A DNA stretch of 64,000 nt. Source: Lethocerus indicus. Taxonomy: Eukaryota; Arthropoda; Insecta; Hemiptera; Belostomatidae. The translations under genes and the position numbers were made by a program. The stretch lies in assembly GCA_019843655.1 (NCBI GenBank), contig JACDQD010000003.1, positions 34,545,485 to 34,609,484 on the forward strand. The letters are read 5' to 3'. Under the pieces are notes generated by a model. That model saw only the letters and a program-made list of their open reading frames with translations. It was not told where the DNA came from and did no database searches. Within the stretch, counting starts at the first letter, position 1; each line of letters opens with the position of its first letter. This document shows positions 13,301-28,300 of the stretch, one piece after another.

Positions 13301-16300
13301 CTGGGGCCTGCAGCCCGTGTACGGGTCTCCTCTGTAGCCTCGCATGCACGAACAAGATAGCGCACCTCTCTTCGATTCACAGATCGAATTCGCACCGCAG
13401 GGGGAATAATGACAGGGGTCCTTGGCTGGCAAAGGTTGGGCTAGTTGAACTGCAAACATTTATACAACATGCGACATGTATATTCGGTAATCATGCATTC
13501 CACTGACCACTTGGGCCGAAAAGTGGGGACCGGGACAGGGAAATGCCGATGCGTCCGACGACCGGCAAACATAAGCGACACCTCGTTGGAAACAGAAGAG
13601 AAAGAGACGATATTCCTTACGCTGAAGTTGGCAAGAAGTGAAGGGGTCACCGGTGTAACCGGGCGGACAGGAGCATACGGGAGTGTGATTGACGACGTTG
13701 CAGAGGGCCCCGGGGCCGCAAGAGCCCGGACAGGGGTTGACGCACTTCTGGCTGACGCAAGCGTTAGTCTGCGGGCATTCGGAGCTGAGGGTGCACTGGG
13801 GCCTACAGTTAGGAGGGGAGCCGATGTAACTGGGCATGCACGTGCACAGCACCCCGCCCCCCTCGGTCATATTGCACTCAGAGTTGGGGCCGCAAACTGA
13901 GGGCGAGCACAGATCGGCCACCTCCTCGGCAGGACATCCTACACCGTTTGTCCCACGGTAATGCACACCAGTTAGTACAATTAGTTCCGAGCCAGTTTTA
14001 ATTAATACCAACATTCCATGTGTGTATCGCTGAGCTAGTTAGTATAGTATAGTAGAGAATAGTAAAGCGGCTTACTGTCTGTCATTAGGCATCGTGTGAA
14101 CGGGTCGCCCGTAAAGCCGGGATTGCAGGTGCAGATCGGGTTGTGGTTGATCGTCGTGCAGGCCGCGTTTGGGGCGCACGTACCCGGGCAAGGGTCAGAG
14201 CATTTCTGGTTAATGCAAGCTTTATCGCGGGGACACTGGGTGTTGACGAGGCACTCCGGCCTGCAGCCCGGAGGGCTACCGACGTTTCCCGCGAGGCACG
14301 AGCATACTGCGAGCCCTTCCGCCGTGGCCAGGCACATGCTAAACGGCCCGCACGGGTTAGGCCAGCATGGAGTAGCCGGCCGTTCCCTTTTCTTAGTTCT
14401 TACATCTTCAAACAGAACCAACCTCTGTCAACACTACGTTACGTTTAAAATCTCTGCGTGCTGACGGGATTTCGGCAGGTCTCGTTGACACATTTTTTTT
14501 TTAGAAAGTGTAAATAGCGGTTATATAAGCTTGAAAATGAATAGCCGGTAATATTCATTCGTGCGAGTGATTCGAAAAATAGTTATTAAAGTGTTAGATT
14601 TAGAAACAGCCGTTTGTCTCTTTAAATGTAAGAGTAAGAGTACGTAGGGCGTTCGAAAAGTTCACGATCAATGTTGTTGTTATTAGGAAATAGAAGGCTA
14701 CAATGATAATTACTTTACAGAACCCGTATAACCTTTCTAGAACATCAAAGAAAACCAAACCGCTCTTTACTCATTGTTGAAAGGGAACTCGTCGAACACC
14801 CTCGGCATATTTCAAAGGATTTCTCGTATCCCTTTCGTACGCTTTTACATGCACAGATATTATAAGCAGGGCGACGAACGTATTAGTGATTTTAGTTGGG
14901 CTTACAAAGGGTAGTGTTAAGCGGTTGGCACGAGGCGAGCGGGTTGCCGGTGAGGCCTTCGGGGCAGGTGCAGACCGGGTTATGGTTGGCGACGGTGCAG
15001 GCAGCCATGGCGCCGCAGGTGGCCGACCCCTGGCAGGGATCGACGCAGGTGTTGTTGGGACCGCAGACTCGGCCCGGGGGACAGTCGGAGGAGAGGACGC
15101 ACTGGGGCCTGCAGATGACCTGCGGGTCGCCCCGGTAGTCGGGCTGGCACCAACAGCCCACTACCCCCGCCCTCTCTCTACACGCCGCGTTCACCCCGCA
15201 ACGTCTACCGTTACATTCCCCCTCCTCCGTTCCCACATATCCAACTGTAATAAACAGGTTGCCGACGTCCCGGCCTCTCAATTTTCTCCTTTACAACGTT
15301 TATCGTTCCGACAATTTAAATACCGACAAATCCGAGTACATTGTAATCGTACCTATCTATCGTACAACGTATCGAATTAGAATAGATTAATGCCGCTTTA
15401 AAAATACGGGTACAAAATGACGACTAAAACATGGACACGATGCAAAATATCCTGCGAAGAAAAAATGCATTATTCTTAGATATGTTTCAATTCGCCCGAG
15501 AACAACGGAACGAAATTATTATATCGCGTTGTAATATGGAAATACATCGGGCGCAGAATTTACCTGTTACCGGATTGCAGCCCGAAAATGGATCTCCCTG
15601 GAACGCGGGCAGGCAGGCGCAAACCGGCTGGTGGTTGATGACGGTGCACTGGGCGTTGAAGCCGCAGGAGCCGACGCAGGGGTCCTTGCACTTGAACTGT
15701 ATACAGGCGAGCCTGGTGGGGCAGTCGGCGTGTATGAGGCACTCGGGCCTGCAGTTGGGAGGCGCTCCCAGCATGCCGGCCAGGCACGAACAGACGGGAC
15801 GGTGGTCGACCACCTTGCACTCGGAATTGCCGCCGCAGGGCGAAGGCATGCACGGGTTGACAGGGACGGCCGGCTCCTTCCCGCCTTCTAATTTAAACAC
15901 ATTTTCGCTATTTATATCTACGACAAGTCGGAGACTTTAATTTTCAAGCTTAGTCCGGGTTGTATACATCGAATGTGGGCGATAAAAAAGTCAAATATTT
16001 CGTTTTCACCTTCTTGTACTTGTACGCATCTGACGAAAGGATCTCCGACCGTGCCGTCGGGGCAAGAACAGATGGGATTGTGGTTGAGGACGTGGCAGCG
16101 GGCGTGCAGTCCGCAGGTTCCGGGACAGGGGTCGGCGCATTTCTGGTTGATGCAGGCCATGTTCTTGAGGCACTCGGAGCTGGCCAGACACTGCGGCCTG
16201 CAGGAGGGGGGCGCCCCCGTGTAGCCCGCGGCGCACCTGCACACCGCCCTCTGCCCGGCCACGACCTGGCACACGCTGTTGGCGCCGCACGGACTAGGAT

Positions 16301-19300
16301 CGCAAGGGTTCTGCGGTCCTGGAACCGGCTCTGAAATCGAAATTTGCCGTGAATATTAACACGCAACACTCTCGGAATCCGCGGCATCACTACGGATACT
16401 CCGATGCCGAATATTATCTTTCCCCCGTAGTTAAAACTTAGCACTGATAATAGTAGTTAGGAGGGCGACTTACGGGAGGGTAGCGGTTGACGGCAGGACT
16501 GGAAAGGATCTCCGGTGTATCCGGGCAGGCAGGTGCAGAGGGCCAGGTGGTTGACGACGCTGCACTCGGCGTTGATGCCGCACACTCCGGGGCAGGGGTC
16601 GCGGCAGTGGCTGCCCATGCAGGCCATGTTCGGCTGGCAGTCGGCGCTGATGACGCATTCGGGCCTACACCCGCTCCCGTACGCGTCTCCGATGTAGGGC
16701 GGAATACAACTGCATCTGGCCAAACCGTTGTGGTTCCTGCACTCGGCGTTTTCACCGCACGGTGACCGCTCGCACGGATTCTTCGGCTGTTCCGCCAACA
16801 CCGCTGTAATAATATGATTCCAATTTTACATTCGCTATTCCCACTTATAATTATACTCGACTAATTAAACTGTAAAGTGTAATTCTTGGGGAGCAACCCC
16901 CCGTGTCGAAAATAAAGGCGAAACCGACTAAAAGGGAATTTCTTACTGGGTGGTATTTTTGAACAAGCGATGAAGGCATCTCCTCTGTATCCGGGCAGGC
17001 AAGTGCAGAACGGCGTGTGGTTGACTACGGTACACTTGGCGTGGGGTCCGCAAGTGTTGCGGCACGGGTCGCGGCACTTCTCTTTGACGCAGGCCTTGTC
17101 GTGGCTGCACTCCTGACTCATGGTACACTCGGGCCTGCAGAACGGCGGACTGCCGATGTAGTCGGTGGCGCAAGAGCACACCGGCCGGCCGCGCCGTGCG
17201 CTGCACACTGAGTGGGGCCCGCACGGCGAAGGGTTGCAAGGGTCGCTCTGCACTCCGGGTCCCTTACCCGTTTCATCGCCTGAAACGGACAAGTCGATAA
17301 CTATAAAGGGGGGATTCACATCGGTGGAGGCGGAAGAGAAAAATATCACAAGAGTTTGAGAAATCGAGTTAAAAAAGGTTCTATTCGATGTACTTACTCG
17401 GAGAGAGGTTGCACTGGACGAAAGGATCGCCTACGTGTCCGGGGGGACAGGAGCAAATCGGATTGTGATTGACGACGTGACAATTGGCGTTGATGCCGCA
17501 GGTTCCGGGACAGGGGTCGGAGCACTTGTTGTTGAGGCAGGCTTGATTCGGCAGGCACTCCGAACTGCCGAGGCATTCGGGCCTGCAGAGCGGTGGCACG
17601 CCCCTGTAGCCCGGAAGGCAAGAACAGGCGGCGTGGCCCCTGCCGCTGCCGACCGAGCATCGGCTGTTGGGGCCGCACGGCGACGGGTCGCAAGGGTTCT
17701 CGTCTTGTCCGGTTACTGCCGGCACCGCTAAACACCAAGAAAGACAGTTATGAAGAAGAATCGGTCTTAAGATATATTATCGTTATAGTTTTTGTACAAA
17801 ATAACTGCGTATAGTACTGTACGAAAGTAGCTAGAAGCTCCGAGCGAACTTACAAGAATCGAACGGGTAACAGCTAACGAAGGGGTCACCGGTGTGGTGA
17901 GCGGGGCAGTGACAGATGGGTATGTGGTTGATAGTGGTGCAGAGGGCGGATATACCGCAGGCACCGGGGCAAGGGTCGGTGCACCTGTTGTTGACGCAGC
18001 TGGCGTCTCTGCTGCAGTCCGAGTTGGTGACGCATTCGGGCCTGCAGCCCAAGTACGGGTCACCGTGCATACCCGGCGGGCAGACGCAGATCACCCGGTT
18101 CTGGTATTCACGACACCTAGCGTTGGCGCCGCATCTCACCCGTTCGCACGAGTCCTTCTTGTCGCCGACGGCTAAACGCACGTACAGAATTAATATCCGA
18201 GAGATATCGCGATAACTCGAATGTAAATTTTTGATCCGATCGAATCTAGAGAGGGATACTTACAGGGTGGTGGCGGAACGCAGTGGTTGAAAGGGTTGCC
18301 GATAAGTCCGACGGGACACGAACAGATCGGCTGGTGTTTGACCACCCTGCAGTTTGCGTTGGGACCGCAAGAGCCGGGGCAGGGGTCCGCGCATCTGTAG
18401 CCGAGGCAGGCCATCGAGAACGGACAATCCGAATCGGCGAGGCACTCCGCCCTGCAGCGAGGATCCCACGAGTTGGAGCCCGGCCCCCCGCAGGGGTCAC
18501 AGATGGCCATACCTCCGCCTCCGTCAGAACAGAACATGTTCCCGTCGCACGGCGATGGGCTGCACGAACTGTTGTCGCTTGCGATCGCTAAACCACAAAC
18601 ACCGTACAAAATTCCGATCAGTATTGCATTTGAACGCCCGAGAAATAATGACTGGCCTAAGTTCGGGGCTAATCTATCACTTACGGCGGTGTATACAGTG
18701 TACCAGCGGGTCGCCGAAATAACCCGGCGGGCAGGAGCAGGAGGGAGTGTGGTCGCGGCAGGTGCACACCGCTCCGATGCCGCAGATGTTCTTCGCGCTG
18801 CACGGCCTGAAGCAGCGGCCGGCGACGCAGGCCGAGTCCGAAGGGCAGTCGGTGTTGATGGTGCACTCGGGCCTGCAGCCGGACTGCGGATTGCCCAGCA
18901 TGCCCGGCAGGCAGGAGCACACCGGCCGACCGCCGGCTGCCACCTGGCACTCGGTGTTCGCGCCGCAACTGTTCGGCACACAAGGGTTCTTCCCCGAATT
19001 ATCCTCCAAACCTGCCGAAACAAACAAAAACAATATTAAATCACACCCCGAGAAACCGCTGTCGACCTTTCAATCGACATTGTGAACGATACGGGTTGGA
19101 CTATACGGGGCTCCATCGAGGCTGAGACTATCCCATTTTATGTCCGGGGATATCTAACGCTATGGGAATAGTGAAAACCAAAAACGTGCACCGAATAAAC
19201 TTTATACGGTTAGATTATTATTGTCGACTAGAATGAAATAAATAGGAGAAATGACGACCGACTACTAGACCGGTAATAACGAACGACTACTTACTTAGTA

Positions 19301-22300
19301 TCGGGTAGCATCTGACGAGTGGGTTTCCGGCCAGTCCGTGATTGCAGGTGCAGACGGGATGGTGTTTGAGTACCCGACAGGTGGCGCCGAAGCCGCAGGC
19401 TCCCGGGCAGGGGTCCCTGCACCGGTGGCCCATGCAGGCCTCTTCGGCCGGGCAGTCGTCGTCGGTCCTACACTGGGGTCCGTAGCAGCCGCCGTGGCCG
19501 GTCGGCTCTCCGATCATGCCTTCGGGGCAGGAGCACATCGGCCGTCCGTCGGCGGTGACCCGGCATATGGCCGACGGGCCGCAGGGTGACCTCGGCCGGC
19601 ACGCCGTCACGTCCTCGGCCCTACACCCGGAGTAGCCGTCACCCTCGTACCCGTACTTGCAGTAGCACTGCTCCGTGTTCCCTACCACGTAGCAGAGTGA
19701 GTTCGCTCCGCACGGACCCGGCCTGCACAGTGACTTAGACACTTCTGCAACAAATATATTCGATACTATTAACATTGATATCGCCTCCCGGTTGAATTGA
19801 ATTGAAGAGGGCGCCTTTCTGGAGTATGCCGGAGATGTTTGCACGTCACGACTGTCACGAATCGTCAAAATAAAGTTAAATAATGTGTAACTGTCGGTGG
19901 AATATAGACCGGTTTTTAAACTGTAGAGACGTTTACATACGGGCACAACTCCTGTAGGGATTTCCTGTGAGCGGGTGTGGGCAGTAGCAGGGTGGATTTC
20001 TGTCCGGATCGCAGAGGGCCAAATGGCCGCAGGGCGACGGCTTGCAGGGATTTTTACGCGGCACGCATCCCCTGATGGTGTTGGGGCTCTCGAGGTAGCC
20101 GGGCAGGCAGGTGCACTTGGCGAAGCCGTTGTCCAGCACCGAGCACTGGGTGTTGGGGCCGCAGGGTGACGGGCTGCAGGGGTGTCTGGGCAGGGAGCAC
20201 GGTCTCTGCGGTGGGCTTCCTTCGTACTCGGGCAGACAGAAGCAGACCGGCAGACCTCCTACCACGCGGCACCCGGAGTGAGGACCGCAAGGGTTCGGAG
20301 AACAGTCGTCACCTTCGGGTACTGGACACCCGACATGAGAACATCGGTATAATTATTGAATAATGCGATAAATCCTATTCTAAGCCGAGTCCTATGCGAC
20401 ATTCCTGAGGTATATACTAGACCTCTAGTGTCATTTACCGACTATAATGAGCGAGTATAATAAATAATTGTTATATCAATACGTACTGCAATTCTTGAAT
20501 GGATTGCCTGTCATTCCCTTCGGACAGTAACAGATCGGTCCGCCTGCATCTACTTCGCACAGCGCGTTTACACCGCAAGGATTTGGATCACAGGGATTCA
20601 ACGGACCTGAATCAATGATAGTATTTATTAACGTACACATTTTCTTAATACTATAGTTCAATCTGTTCATCAATTCGCCCTATGTCGAGCCGAATATCTC
20701 TTTAGTGATTCCCGAAATATTGCCCGTTTTCATTGGAACCCTGTTAAAAATAATTCGAATATTTGGTCAATTCGAAACTTTCAGGATGGAAAAGTCAGTC
20801 GTGCGACAGTTCGGAATTGAAACCCGGAAATGGAGCGATAAGCGAATTGATGACTATATATGACTGTCGATATTGATTCCTGCAATCAATTTGATGTGGC
20901 CAACCAACAACTCCAACTCCAAATTACCTGTACATCCCAGGTTGGCGTTGCCGCCGTATCCGGGCAGGCATTTGCAGACGGGCCTGTGGTTGACAACGTC
21001 GCAGACGGCGTTGGAGCCGCAGTCGCAGGGGTTGCCGCAGGTGCCGTGGAGGCAGGCTTCGGAGGCGGAGCACTCGTTGTCGCTTCGGCATCCGGATACT
21101 GCCAAAACGAAATCAACCGGCGGTGAACGGGAGTTTAGACCGCGATTGTTGGAGGGTATACAATGAGGTGGGGTATATGTATAATGTGTTCCAAAATTAA
21201 CGCAAGATTTGAATTTGCCACCATTCTTGCAGTAAAGTTGGCGACCCTATTAAAAAAAACCATTCGGCAGCCGATAGTTTAGGGTCAGTACAAATGGAGC
21301 GTTACACGATAGAACAACGTGTTTTCATTGTTGAACAATATTTACAATGTTAAGCGGTGAATGTTACTGTTCTTTCCGCCTAAACTGGACGATATTGATG
21401 TGGATGACGTGCTGTTTCAACAAGACGGTGCCACACACATGCCGCACGTACAGCCCGTGAAACAATTCAATTACTGCACGAGACATTTCCTGGCCGTCTG
21501 CTCTCTCTCCCCACTAGATCGTGTGATTTGACACAATCGGATTTCTTTTTACGGAGTTATTCGAAGTCAAAGGTCTACGCCTTCGAGCCCGCGCAACCAG
21601 GCGTCCATCGAAGGAGGAAATTCAACGCCGCATCAACACGAAATTCGGCCACGTTTATGCAAAATGGTAGTGGAAAATTTGCCCTATAAAAACCTCTCGC
21701 GTTAATTTTGGAACAACCCTTGGTCGGTCGGGTCCCCATTTCGGTTTTATGCGCCCGACCGTTGGCAGTGAAATGATGACGAAATCTGCGGATTCACCTG
21801 GAGAACATTCGATGTAAGGATTTCCGCTGGAGCCCGGACGACAAGAGCAGTCGACCCCGTGGTCGTTGGGGGTGCAGACGGCGTTGTCGCCGCAGGAATC
21901 CTCCTGGCAGGGGTTGATGCAGACCCTGTTCAGTCTGTCGCAGAGTTTGTCCGGCGGACAGTCCTCGTTGTACTGGCATACAGACTTCTGAGAGGAGTAC
22001 CTGCGGTGGGAGGGGGGGAGGGAAACAAAGAAATGAATGGTTTTGTCAAGCGCAATTTCGATAGTTTCGATTAGTTTAATAAACTCGTTTTGAAATCACC
22101 TGGTACGCATCCGACGAACCCGTTACCGTGGTATCCCTCGGGGCAGGAGCAGTCGGCGCCGTGGTTGGTGTTGACGCAGACAGCGTTGTGTGCGCACGGG
22201 TTGGAGAGGTCGCACGGGTGGTGGCACTTGTTGCCGACGCAGGCTTCGGTGCCGTCGCAGTCGTCGTTCGTCACGCACGTCACTGCCGTTCGGCCAAGTA

Positions 22301-25300
22301 CAGAAAGAGCGGACGGGGAGAAAGAGGGCGCGATTCGAAAAAGACGGTAGGAAGAGAAAGAGGCAAACAAAAAGAAAAAGCCATAAGGATCACACAAAAA
22401 AGAAACATTCTATAGTAGTGTATGTACAAAGGTCATCAGTTCACATAATACAGCCAAAGAATCGTATGTACATATCGTACACTTAATTTATACCGTAAAT
22501 TCGGTCGTGTGTAATGTGTACAGGGTGTTAATAGTTAATGTATTACGCTTAGTTGATTTAGTCTCAGTTAGTGTCGCTTTTTTGGGGGGGGGCGGGGTGT
22601 GGGCTTTATAATCTATCTGTGTGAATAAAATAAAAGCTTTAACTTATAAAATACCTGACCCGCTACCTAATTACGGTTATCGATATACATAGCAGCTAAT
22701 ATCTCGCTTACCGTTTCTCGCGCTATTCTTTCGTTTCGTACGGACGGACATCTATAGGCGTTACTATTTATATTTTTACATATAACATACACACATATAC
22801 ACAGTTTTATATATATATGGACATAGAGACACTTTTTTTGTTTTCATGTTGGTTGACACGAAGAGATCGGTTTTTTGTGCAAGTGGTACGGATTTTGATG
22901 GGTAGGGCCACCTTTCGGAGAACAGCCGGTGGCGTATGTCTGTTCGTGGAGATTATAGAGAGAATCTAATGTCTGGTTCTGTATATGATTAGTGGGTGTG
23001 CATTGGGTGTTTGGTGGTGGCGGCGGTTGCGGCTCTTATCTTACATGGTTTGGGTAGGAAGCACTTGATGGCGGGGTTGCCCTGGTGTCCCAGTGGGCAT
23101 GTGCAGACCGGCCTGTGCCTGACGACGTGGCACTTGGCTGTCGGCGCGCAGATTGTTGCCAACGAGCAGAGGTCCTCGCAGAGTCCGTTGTAGCAGGCCT
23201 CGGACTCCAGGCAGTCGGCGTCCCTCACGCACGGCTGTTGGCGCTTCGCCGTCCCCGGGGGCCCTGCGTTCAACGGTTTTCGGGATGCCGAACAGAGGGG
23301 ACCGGACGTGTCACCGCGCGGGACGGGTAACAATTTGGGGGGAGAAGCCGGGAGAGAGGCGGGAACGAAGGGAGCGGGGATAAACATTAATCGTATTAGT
23401 CCAAACTTATCATCTATCAATTATACATTACGGTATTATACACATATAACAATAAACGACTGACGTGTCTCTAGTATCGGGTATTTGTACAGAATGTCCC
23501 CCCGGGGGTGTTTTCTCGTTATGTACACGTAACGGACTGTATGTTATTGAAAAAGAAATAAAGTTATTGTGCGAAACAAACGACAAAAACACAGATTTCG
23601 AGTACTCGGATATGTACAATTTGAGAAAATAATGCCTGTGTAAGCGTGATTCCGGTGATAAAGGTGTTATATATAAATGGGCACACTGTGACAATAAACG
23701 TGTAATATACAGAAAGACGTGTGAGTGCATTTCTAACAGTAAGAAGAAAAGGAATGAAAGACGGAAGAAAAACTAAAATAAGACACCCTAAAATTATTTA
23801 CAATTTTAAAGAGAGTAAAAGGGTATAATATATATATTACTATATATGTATATTATTTCGTACTCATTTCACTAATTAGATTATGAAAACAGTATTTTAA
23901 AATTTGTTAATAGGTGTGTATACCTCTTTGGCAATCCGCTCTGGTGGATCCTGGCGGGCATGACTTGCATAAGCCACTTGCGCAGACCTCGGTTATTGAA
24001 CACTCTGAGTCATTGTAACATTTTAGTTGAGGCTTTAATGTCGTCACCGTCAGTCTTTCTAGTGTCGGCGTCAGAGTCTGGCTACTGAAAGTGGTCAGTG
24101 TGTCGGCGCGGTCAGTGGTCCTACCACCGGTTTCAATCGCCGATTCGGTATCATTATCGCCCATTTTCCGTCTGATGAATATCTGTTCCAAATCGTCCAT
24201 AATCGTTTGCTCCGTTGTCGTCCCCTCAAGTTCCGTCGCGTTTGGCGAGCCCGTATTTTCCGGACTGAACATTTCAGTCGTAGTCGTCGGAGACTCCTCT
24301 CCGTCGTGCGCCTCCTTCGTCGTTGTCCTATCGGGTTCCGCGGTGGTGGACATTTCGCCGGCCGCTATTTCCTCCGGCGACAGTGGAGCCGAAGTGACAG
24401 TAGTCGCCGAAGCCGGCATTTCTGTGCCGCCGCTTTCCTTCGAGCCTCCGGTCGCCACTTCGGAAGGCCTATCCGTACCGCCGTCGAGGTTTTCGGCAGT
24501 TGTCGTCCCCGCGTCGGGGGCCGCCGGTTGTGTCGTGCCCCCCTCCATACCCACGGTCGTACCCCCCGGTTCTCCCATCCTTTTACCCATCGCTGTAGTA
24601 CTTTCGCCGAAATCCTCCCCGGTAGTCCCCCCCGAAGCCGGTAGGTAAGTCTTGGACGGAGTTCCCGTCGATGGGTGATCCGGGTTTTCTTCAGTTGTCG
24701 TTTCTTCAGCTGTCATTGAGTGTGTTGTACTATCGGATCTAGTATTATCAATTGATGGCAATTCGGAAGTAGCTTCTCCATTCCTCGACTCTGTCGTACT
24801 ATCGACCTCTTGAATTTGAGACAAAACTCCCTCAGTAGTAGTTCGCTCATGATTTCCTGACTCGGTAGTAGTTTCGGAATCAACATCATGAATATTAGAC
24901 AAAACTCCCTCAGTAGTAGTTTGAGCTTCAATTCGCGACTCAGTTGTACTATCAGGCTCCTTCAAGTGTCCTTCTGTTGTCGTCTGCTCTCTATTTCCTG
25001 TCTCAGTAGTACTATCCGAGTCAACATCATGAATTTTAGACAAAACTCCCTCAGTAGTAGTTCGCTCATGACTTCCTGAATCGGTAGTAGTTTTGGAATC
25101 GACATCCTCAATTCTGGACAAAACTCCTTCGGTTGTAGTTTGAGCTTCAATTCGCGAATCAGTTGTACTATCAGGCTCTTTCAAGTGTCCTTCTGTTGTC
25201 GTCTGCTCTTTATTTCCTATCTCAGTAGTACTATCCGACCCAACATCATGAATTTTCGACAAGACGACCTTAGTAGTAGTTCGCTCGTGACTTCCTGAAT

Positions 25301-28300
25301 CGGTAGTAGTTTTGGAATCGACATCCTCAATTCTGGACAAAACCCCTTCGGTTGTAGTTTGAGCTTCAATTCGCGAATCAGTTGTACTATCAGGCACCGT
25401 CAAGTGTCCTCCAGTTGTCGTTGGCTCTTTATTTCCTATCTCAGTAGTACTATCCGAGTCAACATCATGAACTTTAGACAAAACTCCCTCAGTAGTAGTT
25501 CGCTCATGACTTCCTGAATCGGTAGTAGTTTTGGAATCGACATCCTCAATTCTGGACAAAACCCCTTCGGTTGTAGTTTGAGCTTCATTTCTCGACTCAG
25601 TTGTACTATCAGGCTCCTTCAAGTGCCCTTCTGTTGTCGTCTGCTCTTTATATCCTAGCTCAGTAGTACTATCCGAGCCAACATCATGAATTTTCGACAA
25701 AACTCCCTCAGTAGTAGTTCGCTCATGACTTCCTGAATCGGTAGTAGTTTCGGAATCAACGTCATGAATTTTAGACAAAACTCCCTCAGTAGTAGTTCGC
25801 TCATGACTTCCTGAATCGGTAGTAGTTTCGGAATCAACGTCATGAATTTTAGACAAAACTCCCTCAGTTGTAGTTTGAGCTTCATTTCTCGACTCAGTTG
25901 TACTATCAGGCTCCTTCAAGTGTCCTTCTGTTGTCGTTTGCTCTTATTTCCTATCTCAGTAGTACTATCCGAGTCAACATCATGAATTTTCGACAAAACT
26001 CCCTCAGTAGTAGTTCGCTCATGACTTCCTGTCTCGGTAGTACTATCGGAACCAATTTCTTGAATTCTAGACAAAACTCCTTCTGTTGTCGTTTGAGCTT
26101 CATTTCTCGACTCTGTTGTAGTATCTGGCACCGTCAAGTGTCCTCCAGTTGTCGTTGGCTCTTTATTTCCAATCTCAGTAGTACTATCGGAACCAATTTC
26201 TTGAATTCTAGACAAAACTGCTTCAGTTGTAGTTCGCTCTTGAGTCTTTAGTTCAGTAGTCATTTCGGAGTCACCGTCTTGGATTCTGGACAACAAACCT
26301 TCAGTTGTAGTTCGCTCTTGATTCCTTAGTTCAGTAGTCATTTCGGAATCAACATCTTCAATTCTGGACAAAACTCCTTCGGTTGTAGTTTCCTCTGGAC
26401 TGCTTGCCTGAGTAGTAGTTTGAGAATCACCATCTTGAATTCTGGGCAACAATCCTTCAGTTGTAGTTCCTCCTTGATTCTTTAGTTCAGTAGTCATTCC
26501 GGAATCACCGTCCTGAGTTCTGGACATAAATCCTTCAGTTGTAGTTCGCTCTTGATTCCTTAGTTCAGTAGTAGTTTGAGAATCACCATCTTGAATTCTG
26601 GACAACAATCCATCAGTAGTGGTTTGCTCTTGATTCCTTTGTTCAGTAGTGATTTCGGAATCACCGTTTTGAATTCTGGATGACAATCCCTCAGTTGTGG
26701 TTTGGTCTTGATTCCTAAGTTCAGTAGTAGTTTGAGAATCACCATCTTGAGTTCTTGACATAAATCCTTCAGTTGTAGTTCGCTCTTGATTCCTTAGTTC
26801 AGTAGTAGTTTGAGAATCACCATCTTGAATTCTAGATAACAATCCTTCAGTTGTAGTTCGCTCTTGATTTCTTGCCTCAGTAGTAGTTTCGGAATCACCG
26901 TTTTGAATTCTGGATGATAATCCTCAGTCGTGGTTTGCACTTGATTCCTTAGTTCTGTAGTAATTTCGGAGTCACCATCTTGAATTCTGGACAACAATCC
27001 TTCAGTTGTGGTTTGCACTTGATTCCTTAGTTCTGTAGTCATTTCGGAGTCACCATCTTGAATTCTTGACAACAATCCTTCAGTTGTAGTTCGCTCTTGA
27101 GTCTTTAGTTCAGTAGTCATTTCGGAATCACCATCTTGAATTCTTGACAACAATCCTTCAGTTGTAGTTCGCTCTTGAGTCTTTAGTTCAGTAGTCATTT
27201 CGGAATCACCGTCTTGAGTTCTGGACATAAATCCTTCAGTTGTAGTTCGCACTTGATTCTTTAGTTCAGTAGTCATTTCGGAATCACCATCTTGAATTCT
27301 GGACAACAATCCATCAGTAGTGGTTTGCTCTTGATTCCTTTGTTCAGTAGTGATTTCGGAATCACCGTTTTGAATTCTGGATGACAATCCATCAGTTGTG
27401 GTTTGCTCTTGATTCCTTAGTTCAGTAGTAGTTTGAGAATCACCATCTTGAATTCTGGACAACAATCCGTCAGTAGTGGTTTGCTCTTGATTCCTTCGTT
27501 CAGTAGTAGTTTGAGAATAACCATCTTCAGTTCTGGACATAAATCCTTCAGTTGTAGTTCGCACTTGAGTCTTTAGTTCAGTAGTCATTTCGGAATCACC
27601 ATCTAGAGTTCTGGACAAAACTCCTTCGGTTGTAGTTTCCTCTAGACTGCTTGCCTGAGTAGTAGTTTGAGAATCACCATCTTGAATTCTGGGCAACAAT
27701 CCTTCAGTTGTAGTTCCTCCTTGATTCTTTAGTTCAGTAGTCATTTCGGAATCACCATCTAGAGTTCTGGACAACAATCCTTCAGTTGTAGTTCGATCTT
27801 GATTCCTTAGTTCAGTAGTCATTTCAGAATCACCATCTAGAGTTCTGGACAACAATCCTTCAGTTGTAGTTCGCTCTTGATTCCTTAGTTCTGTAGTCAT
27901 TTCGGAGTCACCATCTTGAATTCTGGACAACAAACCTTCAGTTGTTGTTCGCTCTTGATTCCTTAGTTCAGTAGTAGTTTCGGAGTCACCATCTTGAATT
28001 CTGGACAACAAACCTTCAGTTGTTGTTCGCTCTTGATTCCTTAGTTCAGTAGTAGTTTCGGAATCACCGTTTTGAATTCTGGATGACAATCCCTCAGTTG
28101 TGGTTTGCTCTTGATTCTTTAGTTCAGTAGTAGTTTGAGAATCACCATCTTGAATTCTGGACAACAATCCATCATCAGTGGTTTGCTCTTGATTCCTTAG
28201 TTCAGTAGTAGTTTCGGAATCACCGTTTTGAATTCTGGATGACAATCCCTCAGTTGTGGTTTGCTCTTGATTCTTTAGTTCAGTAGTAGTTTGAGAATCA

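Noticed and set aside
21294..21700. Functional transposase gene
   Set aside because: The first frame stops after about 20 codons, the middle part is missing and the catalytic remnants are in different frames.
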